Shown: in pieces, positions 5,127 to 11,720 of the stretch
How positions within the stretch are numbered: the first letter of the stretch is position 1
How the letters are laid out: every line of letters begins with the position of its first letter
The notes under the pieces: model-generated
Told to the model about the DNA's origin: nothing
Databases searched by the model: none
Seen by the model: the letters and a program-made list of their open reading frames with translations, nothing else
Source of the DNA: Candidatus Helarchaeota archaeon
GTDB lineage: Archaea; Asgardarchaeota; Lokiarchaeia; Helarchaeales; HEL-GB-A
Direction: 5' to 3'
NCBI GenBank assembly: GCA_013375405.1
Contig: JABXJU010000128.1
Coordinates: 1 to 11,968, forward strand
DNA length: 11,968 nt
Made by a program: the position numbers and the translations under genes

Positions 5127-7608
5127 TAATACAATTGATTTTGGGATTGATCTGGGCACTACCAATTCGGCGGTTGCAAAGTTTATCAAGGGAAAAGTTA
5201 AAGTATTCAAAAATTATAGGCAGAAAGAGATCACGCCATCGGTTGTACAAATAGACGAAAAGGGAGAAATAATTGTTGGAGAACGAGCATATGAGAATTT
5301 AGTTTACGATGACGAAAATACTGCCGGAGGATTTAAAAGATTGATGGGAACACAGCAGGTAAAGCGTTTTGTGCGTTCAAAAAGAACGATGGGTCCAGAG
5401 GAATTGTCTTCAGAGGTTTTAAAAGCTTTAAAACAAACAGTAACTCGTAGTTTACCTGATCAATTAGTTAATGCAAGTGTAATTGCTGTACCATGCAATT
5501 TTGAAACAATACAAACTGAAGCAACTAATAGGGCAGCAAAACTGGCTGGAATTGAGTTTGCTCCGTTACTTCAAGAACCAATTTCTGCAGCTTTTGCCGC
5601 TGGTTTTTTGGAAAAATTGCCTGAGGGATATTTGGCTGTTTATGATTTAGGAGGTGGAACCTTTGATATAGCATTGCTTTCAGTAAGAGAAGGAATTTTA
5701 AGTATTGTTACAAGCGCGGGAGATAATTGGTTGGGTGGAACTGAATTTGATTGGAAAATTGTTGAAGAAATAGTATTTCCAACTTTGAAAAGAGAATATA
5801 ATCTGCCTGATTTATCGCGTAGTTTAAAAAAATACAAAAGTATAATAGCAGTTTCAAAAGCAAGCGCAGAAGACGCCAAAATTGAACTTACAGAAAGAGA
5901 AAATGCAGAAATTATAATACATAGTGCAAAAGAGAGCCTGAAAGATAAAGATGGGCGAATAATAGATATGCGTATTCCGATAACAAGAAAGCAGTATGAA
6001 AATTTGATAGAAGATTATATGGAAAAAACAATATATTTTTTCAAAAAGGTTTTAAAAGAGCAAAAGTTAGATTCATCAGATATAGAACAAATGATTTTGG
6101 TCGGAGGACCAACATTTACTCCATATATAAGAAAAAGATTAAAAGAAGAATTTAATATTTATACTGACTATGATATCGATCCTATGACTATTGTTGCCCA
6201 GGGGGCAACATTGTTTGCACATACACAATTCATACCGGAGAGTTTATATAAAAAAAGCCCTGACAAAATATTCATTAATTTGGCGTACAATTCTACTACC
6301 ACATCTACGGAAGCCCCTATTGGAGGAAAGGTTGAATTAGAAAACAGAGATCTAAATGTAATTATTGAACGTACAGACGGTGGTTGGCAAAGTGGTATGC
6401 TAGAAATAAAAAGTGGGGCTTTCTTTACAAAAGTGAATTTAATACAAGGAAAGGAGAATATGTTTCGGATTAAGGTGATTGATAAAAAAGGTAATCCCAT
6501 TTCTGCAGAACCATCTGAATTTTCAATTATACAAGGCATATCAGTAGATAACCCACCCCTACCACATAGTATCGGTGTGAAATTAGAAGATGGTACTTTT
6601 GATCCGCATTTTGAAAGAGGCGCTCCACTTCCTGCTAAGAGTACGAAAAAATACTTTTCTACAAAAAGTGTATTACCTGGAAGTTCTGAAGAATTCTTAA
6701 TACAATTTTATGAAGGGGAATTTGAAAATGCCAATCACAATAGACATTTAGATGAACTTAAAATATCAGGAAATGATGTTGATCGGAAAATAGAAGTTGG
6801 AGATTCTATTGATGTTACTATGTATGTTAATGAATCGAGGCTTATTACAGCAAAAGTTTATGTCGAAAAGCTAGATAAAACAATCAGCGGAGTTTTAAAA
6901 AAGAAACCTTCTCCTAAACCTGATTTGAATTTATTAAAAGGAGAATTAGAAAATATTAAGAATAAAAGAGTAAAAATAGATCAGGAAAAAGAACAAATCC
7001 AAGATAACCACATAGTACAAGAATTGGATAGCATCAATTTGGATTCAATTATAGTTGAAACGGAACGCGATATTGCAGCGGCAAATGGAGGAGATCCTGG
7101 GGCTGTGGAAAAAGCGTCAAGACGCTTAAAGGATTTAGGAGGATATATAAATCAACAGGAGAAGCTAATAGCATTCCCAAAAACTGTTGCAGAATTTAAT
7201 GAACTTTTAAAAAATTGTCAAGGACTTATAAATATATATGGTACAGAAGAGGAAAAGAGACAATTTGATATACTAAAAAAAGAGGCAGAAGAATCAATTA
7301 ATGAAAAAAATATTAAAAAATTAGAAGAAAACTATGAGCTATTGTCAATGTTGTTTTGGACGATATCTTTTAGAATAGATGATTTTTGGATTATGCAATT
7401 TAATTCTATCTATGATCAGAGTGAAAATATTACCTTTCTAAATGGGCAACGTGCAAAAGAGTTATTTAGTGAAGGAACATTAGCAATACAACGGAAGGAT
7501 ATAGAATCTCTAAAAAGTATTGTTATGGAATTATGTGAGCTCATGTCGAAAGAAGATAAGTCAAGAGCAGGGGTGCCACCGGGTTTAGAGTCACATATAA
7601 GAAAATAA
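5119..7608 (+). CDS. Divergent Hsp70 (DnaK-like) ATPase with extra insertion and coiled-coil tail
   Basis: An 829-residue Hsp70, longer than DnaK (about 610-640). The nucleotide-binding domain (about 5-375) has phosphate 1 motif IDLGTTNS (10-17), Lys73 in GGFKRLMG matching DnaK Lys70, phosphate 2 motif YDLGGGTFD (175-183) and adenosine motif LVGGPTFTPYIR (327-338). The DnaK Thr199 position (GDTHLGG) appears to be Asn203 (GDNWLGG). Instead of the hydrophobic DVLLLD-type linker there is a beta-rich insertion of about 90-100 residues (385-475), perhaps Ig-like. A recognisable substrate-binding beta region follows (480-590: PLPHSIGVKLEDGTF, ERGAPLPAKSTK, QFYEGEFENANHN). Residues about 597-829 are helical, partly coiled coil, and unlike the DnaK lid. 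It acts in the cytosol, probably with the GrpE-like and J-like neighbours. Its stop abuts the kinase start. Confidence 0.9.
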   Translation: MSSNTIDFGIDLGTTNSAVAKFIKGKVKVFKNYRQKEITPSVVQIDEKGEIIVGERAYENLVYDDENTAGGFKRLMGTQQVKRFVRSKRTMGPEELSSEVLKALKQTVTRSLPDQLVNASVIAVPCNFETIQTEATNRAAKLAGIEFAPLLQEPISAAFAAGFLEKLPEGYLAVYDLGGGTFDIALLSVREGILSIVTSAGDNWLGGTEFDWKIVEEIVFPTLKREYNLPDLSRSLKKYKSIIAVSKASAEDAKIELTERENAEIIIHSAKESLKDKDGRIIDMRIPITRKQYENLIEDYMEKTIYFFKKVLKEQKLDSSDIEQMILVGGPTFTPYIRKRLKEEFNIYTDYDIDPMTIVAQGATLFAHTQFIPESLYKKSPDKIFINLAYNSTTTSTEAPIGGKVELENRDLNVIIERTDGGWQSGMLEIKSGAFFTKVNLIQGKENMFRIKVIDKKGNPISAEPSEFSIIQGISVDNPPLPHSIGVKLEDGTFDPHFERGAPLPAKSTKKYFSTKSVLPGSSEEFLIQFYEGEFENANHNRHLDELKISGNDVDRKIEVGDSIDVTMYVNESRLITAKVYVEKLDKTISGVLKKKPSPKPDLNLLKGELENIKNKRVKIDQEKEQIQDNHIVQELDSINLDSIIVETERDIAAANGGDPGAVEKASRRLKDLGGYINQQEKLIAFPKTVAEFNELLKNCQGLINIYGTEEEKRQFDILKKEAEESINEKNIKKLEENYELLSMLFWTISFRIDDFWIMQFNSIYDQSENITFLNGQRAKELFSEGTLAIQRKDIESLKSIVMELCELMSKEDKSRAGVPPGLESHIRK

Positions 7609-8700
7609 ATGAGTGAAGAATTAGAAAGATATTCTGTCATTAAAGGAACTTATACGATTGATAGCCTGATAGGTAAAGGTGCTTTTGGTAAAGTTTACAA
7701 AGTTAGGCATAAATATTTGGGAATTCAAGCGTTAAAGATATTTAATCCGGGAGTTATTTCTAAAGCAACAGAAGGAGATCTCTTTAATGAGGCCTTTCTC
7801 TTATCCAAAATAACTCATAATAATGTTGTGAGGGTTTATGAGGCAAACACTTTTGAATATTCTGGTAAACAATATTATTATATCGTTATGGAATATGTAA
7901 AGGGGCCTACTTTGGCAGAATTTTTAGAAGAAAATTGCCAGTTAGAGATTGATAAAGCATTGAATATTATGAAGGATATATGTTCAGGATTAGCCCAAGC
8001 ACATAAGCTTAATCCTCCAATTGTTCATAGAGATGTGAAACCTCATAACATACTTTTAGAAATAGGGGGCAATAAGGTTGTATCCAAAGTCTCAGATTTC
8101 GGTGTAGCTAAACATTTGGACCCAGTAACAAGAGTAACTGATGCGGCTGGCACAATTGCTTTTATGCCTCCTGAAGTAATGTCGAATTATGAAAATACAG
8201 CCAGTGATGTATATTCTGCGGGTATAATTCTATATATGATGTCAACAGGTATTTTCCCATTTAGAATGCCAAAAGATTATCAAACAAATACAAAAAAAGG
8301 CATTGAGAATTTAATCAAATTGACAAGAGGGAGTCTGCCAGATCCGCCTTCAAACCATAATTCTAATATCCCAAAAGAATTAGATAGGATAATATTGAAA
8401 TCTTTGAATCCGGATATTAAATATAGATATCAAGATGCCGAAGAATTTCTAAATTCAATTAAACATTATCAAGAAGAAAGTAAACAGCATATAAAGGAAG
8501 ATTTAGAAAAGCAATTAGATCCACCAATATTGGAGAATATAAATCAAGCATTAAAACTAGGAAAGCAATATTCAACTTTAAAAGAAGCTATAAGATTAAT
8601 GGAAACGGTTATTATTGAAGCCCCTTCTGATAAAAAGGAAATGTTGAAAAATAAATACAAATTCTTATTAGAAAATTGGAGGAAGGGAATAGTAATGTAA
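7609..8700 (+). CDS. Soluble Hanks-type serine/threonine protein kinase
   Basis: This 363-residue kinase has a complete catalytic set: glycine loop IGKGAFGKVYKV (21-32), Lys43 in ALKIF, HRDVKPHN with catalytic Asp142 and metal-binding Asn147, DFG at 163-165, an activation loop with several Thr residues (VTRVTDAAGT), FMPPEV in place of the usual APE, and SDVYSAGIILYMMSTG in the large lobe. The kinase domain ends near residue 285; the rest is helical. No transmembrane segment and no PASTA repeats are present, unlike PknB/PrkC, so the protein is cytosolic. Its ATG follows the Hsp70 TAA directly with no ribosome binding site, which implies coupling. No PP2C phosphatase gene is seen in the window. 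Likely targets are the Hsp70 machine or a phosphopeptide bound by the FHA neighbour (inference). Confidence 0.92.
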   Translation: MSEELERYSVIKGTYTIDSLIGKGAFGKVYKVRHKYLGIQALKIFNPGVISKATEGDLFNEAFLLSKITHNNVVRVYEANTFEYSGKQYYYIVMEYVKGPTLAEFLEENCQLEIDKALNIMKDICSGLAQAHKLNPPIVHRDVKPHNILLEIGGNKVVSKVSDFGVAKHLDPVTRVTDAAGTIAFMPPEVMSNYENTASDVYSAGIILYMMSTGIFPFRMPKDYQTNTKKGIENLIKLTRGSLPDPPSNHNSNIPKELDRIILKSLNPDIKYRYQDAEEFLNSIKHYQEESKQHIKEDLEKQLDPPILENINQALKLGKQYSTLKEAIRLMETVIIEAPSDKKEMLKNKYKFLLENWRKGIVM

Positions 8701-8704
8701 TTAA

Positions 8705-8965
8705 ATGAAGAGAATTATAATTTTGATAATATCCGTTCCCATGAAAGGGGAAAAATATATTGTTGAAACAGAGTCACCTGTTTTAATAGGTAGAAATCAA
8801 AGAGCTGCAATTAATATATCGAACGATACTTCAGTTTCAAGGGAGCATGCCTTGATATATTGGCGAGATAGAGATTGTTATATTAAGGATTTACAAAGTA
8901 CCAATAGGGAAACATGCCTGTTAAAAAAGGCTATAAATTTGACCCAAGAACGAGGGAGCGGGTAA
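8705..8965 (+). CDS. FHA-domain protein, apparently truncated
   Basis: The 86-residue product begins 4 bases after the kinase stop. Residues about 20-70 carry FHA hallmarks: VLIGRN with the phosphothreonine-binding Arg, VSREHALI with Ser and His of the recognition loop, YIKDLQSTN ending at the Asn that normally precedes 'GT.VNG'. After STN the sequence departs from the family (RETCLLKKAINLTQERGSG) and stops, so the last strands of the FHA fold, about 25-30 residues, are missing. The reading frame at that point contains A AAA AAG, and the -1 frame continues as GYKFDPRTRERVKR. Either the gene is a recombination-truncated remnant or the tail is made by frameshifting. The intact part suggests it reads phosphothreonine marks made by the adjacent kinase. 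Confidence 0.75.
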   Translation: MKRIIILIISVPMKGEKYIVETESPVLIGRNQRAAINISNDTSVSREHALIYWRDRDCYIKDLQSTNRETCLLKKAINLTQERGSG

Positions 8966-8973
8966 AGAGATAA
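8914..8973 (+). other. Overlapping -1 frame tail, KKGYKFDPRTR motif
   Basis: In the frame -1 to the FHA gene, ATG 8914 opens a 19-residue peptide, MPVKKGYKFDPRTRERVKR. Its DNA at 8921-8952 matches 420-451 at 28 of 32 positions. AGGGA at 8906-8910 lies close before the ATG. It may be the start of a lost gene, a fragment left by recombination, or the extension produced by a -1 frameshift from the FHA gene. Confidence 0.35.
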
Positions 8974-8981
8974 TACCGTAC

Positions 8982-8993
8982 AATGTTAACATT
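8982..8993. repeat. 12-bp perfect palindrome AATGTTAACATT
   Basis: A perfect palindrome lies in the short gap after the operon, 8 bases past the -1 frame stop. It may be an operator for the following genes. No T-run follows, so no clear terminator closes the operon here. Confidence 0.3.
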
Positions 8994-9013
8994 TGGCATA
9001 TGTTTTCTTTGTG

Positions 9014-9145
9014 ATGGGTCGTATCTTTCTTGTTGGCCTAATCTTTTATTTCGTCTTTAAAATATTTAGGTGGTTCAGTCATTCCTTGTACTTCGAAGAT
9101 GCAATCAAAAAGACAAACGTTCAGTATTTATGTATTTGGAGATGA
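9014..9145 (+). CDS. Possible small single-TM protein coupled to the amidotransferase
   Basis: ATG 9014 opens a 43-residue frame beginning MGRIFLVGLIFYFVFKIFRW, a typical short hydrophobic anchor with a basic end, then a polar tail (YFEDAIKKTNVQ). Its TGA at 9143-9145 overlaps the ATG at 9142 of the next gene as ATGA, a common sign of translational coupling. No clear ribosome binding site precedes it, and the frame could be chance in AT-rich DNA. No family is recognised with confidence. Confidence 0.35.
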   Translation: MGRIFLVGLIFYFVFKIFRWFSHSLYFEDAIKKTNVQYLCIWR

Positions 9146-9948
9146 GACCGATAATTGGTATTACTTGGTATCGTGAGGGAGACCCTTGCAAGAGGGGGCG
9201 TCTAAGCCAGTATCGCGAAGCCATCAAGCAGGCCCAAGGTGAGCCAAAGATTTTACGAGCAAAGAGAGCCTGTGGAGACCTAGGTCCGCCCAAGCGGGGA
9301 AAGATCGACCTGCACCAATATGTTTTAGAGATCGGAGAGCCCGAGGAAGATTTGAAGGAGCGTTTGAAAGCCATAGACGGGCTGCTTTTGACTGGTGATG
9401 GAGATATCCACCCGGGATGGTACAGAGAAGAGAAGCATTCCTGTACTAGAGCATCGCAACGCGCCAAATTCGACCTAAAATTAGCACTGCTGGCGCTTGA
9501 TCAAGAAATTCCCATCTTGGGAATTTGCCTAGGTCCACAGGTAATCAATGTAGCTTGTGGTGGGAAACTGGACCAAGAAATTCCATCTGGACATGGGAAG
9601 GGGAACCATTACAAAGTTTGGCATCTAACGCGAATCATGCCAGATTCAAAACTACATCGAATTTTGCAACAAGATGAACTGTGGACCAATTCTTTTCACC
9701 GTCAAGCCGTCAGCGACAGCGAGCTCGGGAATGGATTGCGCGTTTGTGCCCAATCCGATGATGATGTTATTGAAGCAGTAGAGTCGAACTCCGACAGGTT
9801 CATATTGGGTGTTCAATGGCATCCCGAAAAGTATGTTAAGTTCGTGAGAAAGGGAAAGTTAAAGAGCCACTTAGAGATATTATTTGAGGACGCATCTCGT
9901 AAGCTTTTCTCTTACTTCGTGAAAGAGGCAGTCGTGGATAAGAAATAG
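9142..9948 (+). CDS. Class I glutamine amidotransferase-like protein, peptidase C26 family
   Basis: The 268-residue product matches the gamma-glutamyl-GABA hydrolase (PuuD-like) pattern: N-terminal MRPIIGITWYREGD, LLLTGDGDIHPGWY (family usually GGGD), nucleophile elbow GICLGPQ with Cys129, NSFHRQAV, and VQWHPEK with His227 and Glu229 completing the triad. Such enzymes hydrolyse gamma-glutamyl amide bonds; the substrate here is unknown. A segment near residues 38-70 (GDLGPPKRGKIDLHQYVLEI) is longer than usual. I chose ATG 9142 because the family begins at this point and it overlaps the upstream small ORF; ATG 9130 and GTG 9070 are alternatives without good ribosome binding sites. Base composition is clearly more GC-rich than the kinase operon, so it is probably not part of that unit. 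Confidence 0.85.
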   Translation: MRPIIGITWYREGDPCKRGRLSQYREAIKQAQGEPKILRAKRACGDLGPPKRGKIDLHQYVLEIGEPEEDLKERLKAIDGLLLTGDGDIHPGWYREEKHSCTRASQRAKFDLKLALLALDQEIPILGICLGPQVINVACGGKLDQEIPSGHGKGNHYKVWHLTRIMPDSKLHRILQQDELWTNSFHRQAVSDSELGNGLRVCAQSDDDVIEAVESNSDRFILGVQWHPEKYVKFVRKGKLKSHLEILFEDASRKLFSYFVKEAVVDKK

Positions 9949-9956
9949 GAGCATAA

Positions 9957-9991
9957 TTTCCTCTGATTACTGTTTTAATTGTTAGAGGAAA
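9957..9991 (+). terminator. Hairpin after the amidotransferase gene
   Basis: TTTCCTCT at 9957-9964 and AGAGGAAA at 9984-9991 form a perfect 8-bp stem around a 19-nt loop, starting 9 bases after the stop codon. The nearest T-run (10008-10013) is some distance away, so it may be a weak terminator or an mRNA 3' end stabiliser. Confidence 0.35.
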
Positions 9992-10000
9992 ATGAGATTT

Positions 10001-10051
10001 AATCCCATTTTTTCTATAGAGCGAGATGGAATAGATTCCCTTTTTCTATAG
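10001..10051 (+). repeat. Imperfect direct repeat ending TTTTTCTATAG
   Basis: AATCCCATTTTTTCTATAG (10001-10019) and GATTCCCTTTTTCTATAG (10034-10051) are near-copies about 32 bp apart, upstream of the small gene at 10147. They may be regulatory sites or a duplication scar. Confidence 0.35.
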
Positions 10052-10146
10052 GTCTTCTGAAAAGCAAGGAATTTGCACTTTACAATAATAATAAATACTT
10101 GCGTTATTTTTGTTCAAAAAGACCAATCTTTATATGGAGTAGTCCA

Positions 10147-10353
10147 ATGGCAAGAAATAAAAGAAAAAATGTTGTTGAAATTGATTGCGTTGACCCCATA
10201 GTGAAAGAGAAACGAACATTAAGGATTTCATATTATGTCAACGAAGAATTCTATCACATATCAATCCTTAGTTCGGTTGGAAAGAGAATCTGTGGCGTGG
10301 CGATTTCTAAGCCTCAGATCTTAGGTGGTTTAGCGAAATCGCAAGATCGTTAG
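10147..10353 (+). CDS. Small 68-residue hypothetical protein
   Basis: ATG 10147 is preceded by GGAG at 10136-10139 with a 7-base spacer, so I prefer it to the longer frame from 10099. The product starts with a basic segment (MARNKRKNVVEI) and continues as a likely small beta-rich domain (RTLRISYYVNEEFYHISILS, then KRICGVAISKPQIL). No signal peptide or membrane segment is present. I do not recognise a family. It stands alone, with repeats upstream and a terminator about 110 bp downstream, so it may be a single-gene transcript. Confidence 0.5.
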   Translation: MARNKRKNVVEIDCVDPIVKEKRTLRISYYVNEEFYHISILSSVGKRICGVAISKPQILGGLAKSQDR

Positions 10354-10462
10354 TAATTAAGCGGATAAGATAAAAGATAAGGACTTTTGCTAAATTTAAG
10401 AAAGAAAGGATAATAGAGATTTCAAGTGGTTACTAAGTGGAAGATAGGCGATAAAATCAAAG

Positions 10463-10495
10463 ACCGCTAAACGCAATGCGTGAGGCGGTTTTTTT
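10463..10495 (+). terminator. Rho-independent terminator
   Basis: ACCGC at 10463-10467 pairs with GCGGT at 10485-10489; inside, CGCA and TGCG extend a second helix; seven T residues (10489-10495) follow. It ends the transcript of the small gene at 10147. The rest of 10354-10724 has no gene: it holds this terminator, the repeats at 10565-10645 and the promoter at 10662. Confidence 0.7.
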
Positions 10496-10564
10496 ATTGC
10501 CTTTTCGGGCCGTTTTTGCATTGGAACATCTTTCTTTTCTTCAGAAGATTCTAACACAAATATC

Positions 10565-10645
10565 AATGTTTGGCAATGTTCACTTTCTTGTTCCCGGTGT
10601 ACGCTTTCTGCGTTCCCGAAGGTACACTTTCTAAGTTACGTATCA
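10565..10645 (+). repeat. Cluster of short direct repeats upstream of the HTH gene
   Basis: AATGTT occurs at 10565-10570 and 10575-10580, 10 bp apart. Then three imperfect tandem units of 21-23 bp follow: CACTTTCTTGTTCCCGG (from 10581), CGCTTTCTGCGTTCCCGAA (from 10602) and CACTTTCTAAGTTACG (from 10625). The first two are the closer pair. GTGTAC (10597-10602) and GTACAC (10622-10627) are also inverted to each other. They end 17 bp before a promoter -35, a usual place for activator or repressor binding sites. Confidence 0.5.
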
Positions 10646-10661
10646 AGCGCAGAAAATTTTC

Positions 10662-10690
10662 TTGACACGATAGATTAATTGTTTTATATT
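10662..10690 (+). promoter_or_regulatory. Sigma-A/sigma-70 type promoter
   Basis: TTGACA (10662-10667) is a perfect -35, and TATATT (10685-10690) is a near-consensus -10 with the ideal 17-bp spacer. It lies 35 bp before the HTH gene, whose ribosome binding site AGGAG is at 10715-10719. Confidence 0.8.
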
Positions 10691-10724
10691 ATAAGTAAAT
10701 AGATTTGCTATATTAGGAGCTAAA

Positions 10725-11132
10725 ATGAATCAGTTGATGAGCGTTACTGAACTAGCAGAATACTTAAAAGTAAATAAACAAACCATATATAATTGGGTGA
10801 ACAAAAAGGGAATCCCTTTTACAAAAATAGGCGATTTACTTCGATTTGATAAAGACGAAATAGACAGATGGCTCAAAAACAAAACATTTAGACCGGATAT
10901 AATTGAATATAACGGATATGAAATACAGGCTTCACCATATCAGCTTGCTGAATCGAAAAATTGGACTATAAACATTTATATATTCAAACACAGAGGTTCT
11001 CATGCAACCTCGAAAAATTTTAGTTCAGCAAATTCATTCCCCACAAGAGAAGAGGCAGTTAAATATTGCTTTGATTTCGGAATGAAAATAATAGACGGCA
11101 AGATAAAAGATTTTTCAGTAGAGGGGTTATAG
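10725..11132 (+). CDS. Excisionase-family (MerR-like, HTH_17) DNA-binding protein
   Basis: Residues 1-55 of 135 are a clear excisionase-type winged helix-turn-helix: MSVTELAEYLKVNKQTIYNW (start and recognition helix), then GIPFTKIGDLLRFDKDEIDRWLKN, the wing and following helix. The remaining 80 residues (with ATSKNFSSANSFPTREEAVK and YCFDFGMKIIDG) form an unrecognised domain, longer than in simple excisionases of about 60-70 residues, so it may act as a regulator. It is expressed from a near-perfect promoter behind a block of direct repeats, which could be its own operators. AGGAG sits 5 bases before the ATG. No integrase gene is found in the window, so a role in excision is unproven. Confidence 0.75.
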   Translation: MNQLMSVTELAEYLKVNKQTIYNWVNKKGIPFTKIGDLLRFDKDEIDRWLKNKTFRPDIIEYNGYEIQASPYQLAESKNWTINIYIFKHRGSHATSKNFSSANSFPTREEAVKYCFDFGMKIIDGKIKDFSVEGL

Positions 11133-11211
11133 ATAGGCAGATGGACCATCAAGCCTACGCATTTCGAGGAGTTTATCAGAGCAATAATAATTAATTAGGG
11201 AGGGGTACGAT

Positions 11212-11487
11212 ATGCCATTATACGTAATGGTTACTGCAGATTTTCCCGATGTTGATTCTAGCAAAAGGGCAAAGATCTATGAATGTCTTGAAAAGAAACA
11301 TTGGACCAAAGTGAGTGACATTGGACGTGATATTTCTACCGTATGGTATGCTTCTTTCAAGGAAGGTGTTTCTTATGAGGAGGCGATAAGTATTACCAAG
11401 GATAGATTTATGAATTGTGCTTGCATGATTCAGTCGAATTTGATGTGCAGGGAAAATGAAAAATTTATTCACCCACCCGATCGATGA
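11212..11487 (+). CDS. Small 91-residue protein, possible alpha/beta (ferredoxin-like) fold; function unknown
   Basis: AGGGAGGGG at 11197-11205, 6 bases before ATG 11212, is a strong ribosome binding site. The order of likely elements is strand (LYVMVTADF), helix (SSKRAKIYECLEKKHW), strand-turn-strand (TKVSDIGRDISTVWYASF) and helix (YEEAISITKDRFMNCA), which suggests a ferredoxin-like small domain, with Cys residues near the end. The family is not recognised; the fold idea is inference. It follows the HTH gene by 79 bp with no terminator between, so the two may be co-transcribed. Its last 19 bases overlap the end of the convergent minus-strand gene. Confidence 0.6.
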   Translation: MPLYVMVTADFPDVDSSKRAKIYECLEKKHWTKVSDIGRDISTVWYASFKEGVSYEEAISITKDRFMNCACMIQSNLMCRENEKFIHPPDR

Positions 11488-11720
11488 CGAAGGAATTCGC
11501 TAACCGCCGCTTTTAGCCGTTCAACTTCGCGGCAGGCGTGCTCTATATCGCCATCCACGACCGTATCAATGTACCGGAGCACCTCTACCATTTGTTCCTC
11601 TGGGAAGAACTCCCGCACCGCCTCCACGATCTCGGGGTCGAATACGGTCAATTGGTCCGGGAAGTCCTTGCGAAGCCTTCTCCGAATTCTTCCCTTGCGA
11701 ATCCTGTTCAGGAACCCCAT
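11469..11720 (-). CDS. Small 83-residue basic/acidic helical protein, GC-rich gene
   Basis: On the minus strand, GGAGGT (plus-strand ACCTCC at 11728-11733) lies 7 bases before the ATG at 11720, so I choose this start over the ATG at 11741. The product begins with a very basic helix (MGFLNRIRKGRIRRRLRKDF) followed by an acidic helical part (DPEIVEAVREFFPEEQMVEV, then DIEHACREVERLKAAVSEFL). I do not recognise the family. The DNA is far more GC-rich than anything else in the window, which suggests a different origin or the true host composition. Plus-strand open frames here (11538-11738 and 11569-11763) are antisense shadows. Confidence 0.55.
   Translation of the reverse strand: MGFLNRIRKGRIRRRLRKDFPDQLTVFDPEIVEAVREFFPEEQMVEVLRYIDTVVDGDIEHACREVERLKAAVSEFLRHRSGG

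Noticed and set aside
6168..6539. 123-codon minus-strand open frame inside the Hsp70 insertion region
   Set aside because: Antisense shadow; the plus-strand Hsp70 frame is continuous through it with family motifs on both sides.
9105..9467. 120-codon minus-strand open frame
   Set aside because: Antisense to the amidotransferase, whose catalytic motifs are unmistakable on the plus strand.
10565..10645. CRISPR-like array
   Set aside because: The repeats are degenerate, too short and directly tandem, with no unique spacers and no cas genes nearby.
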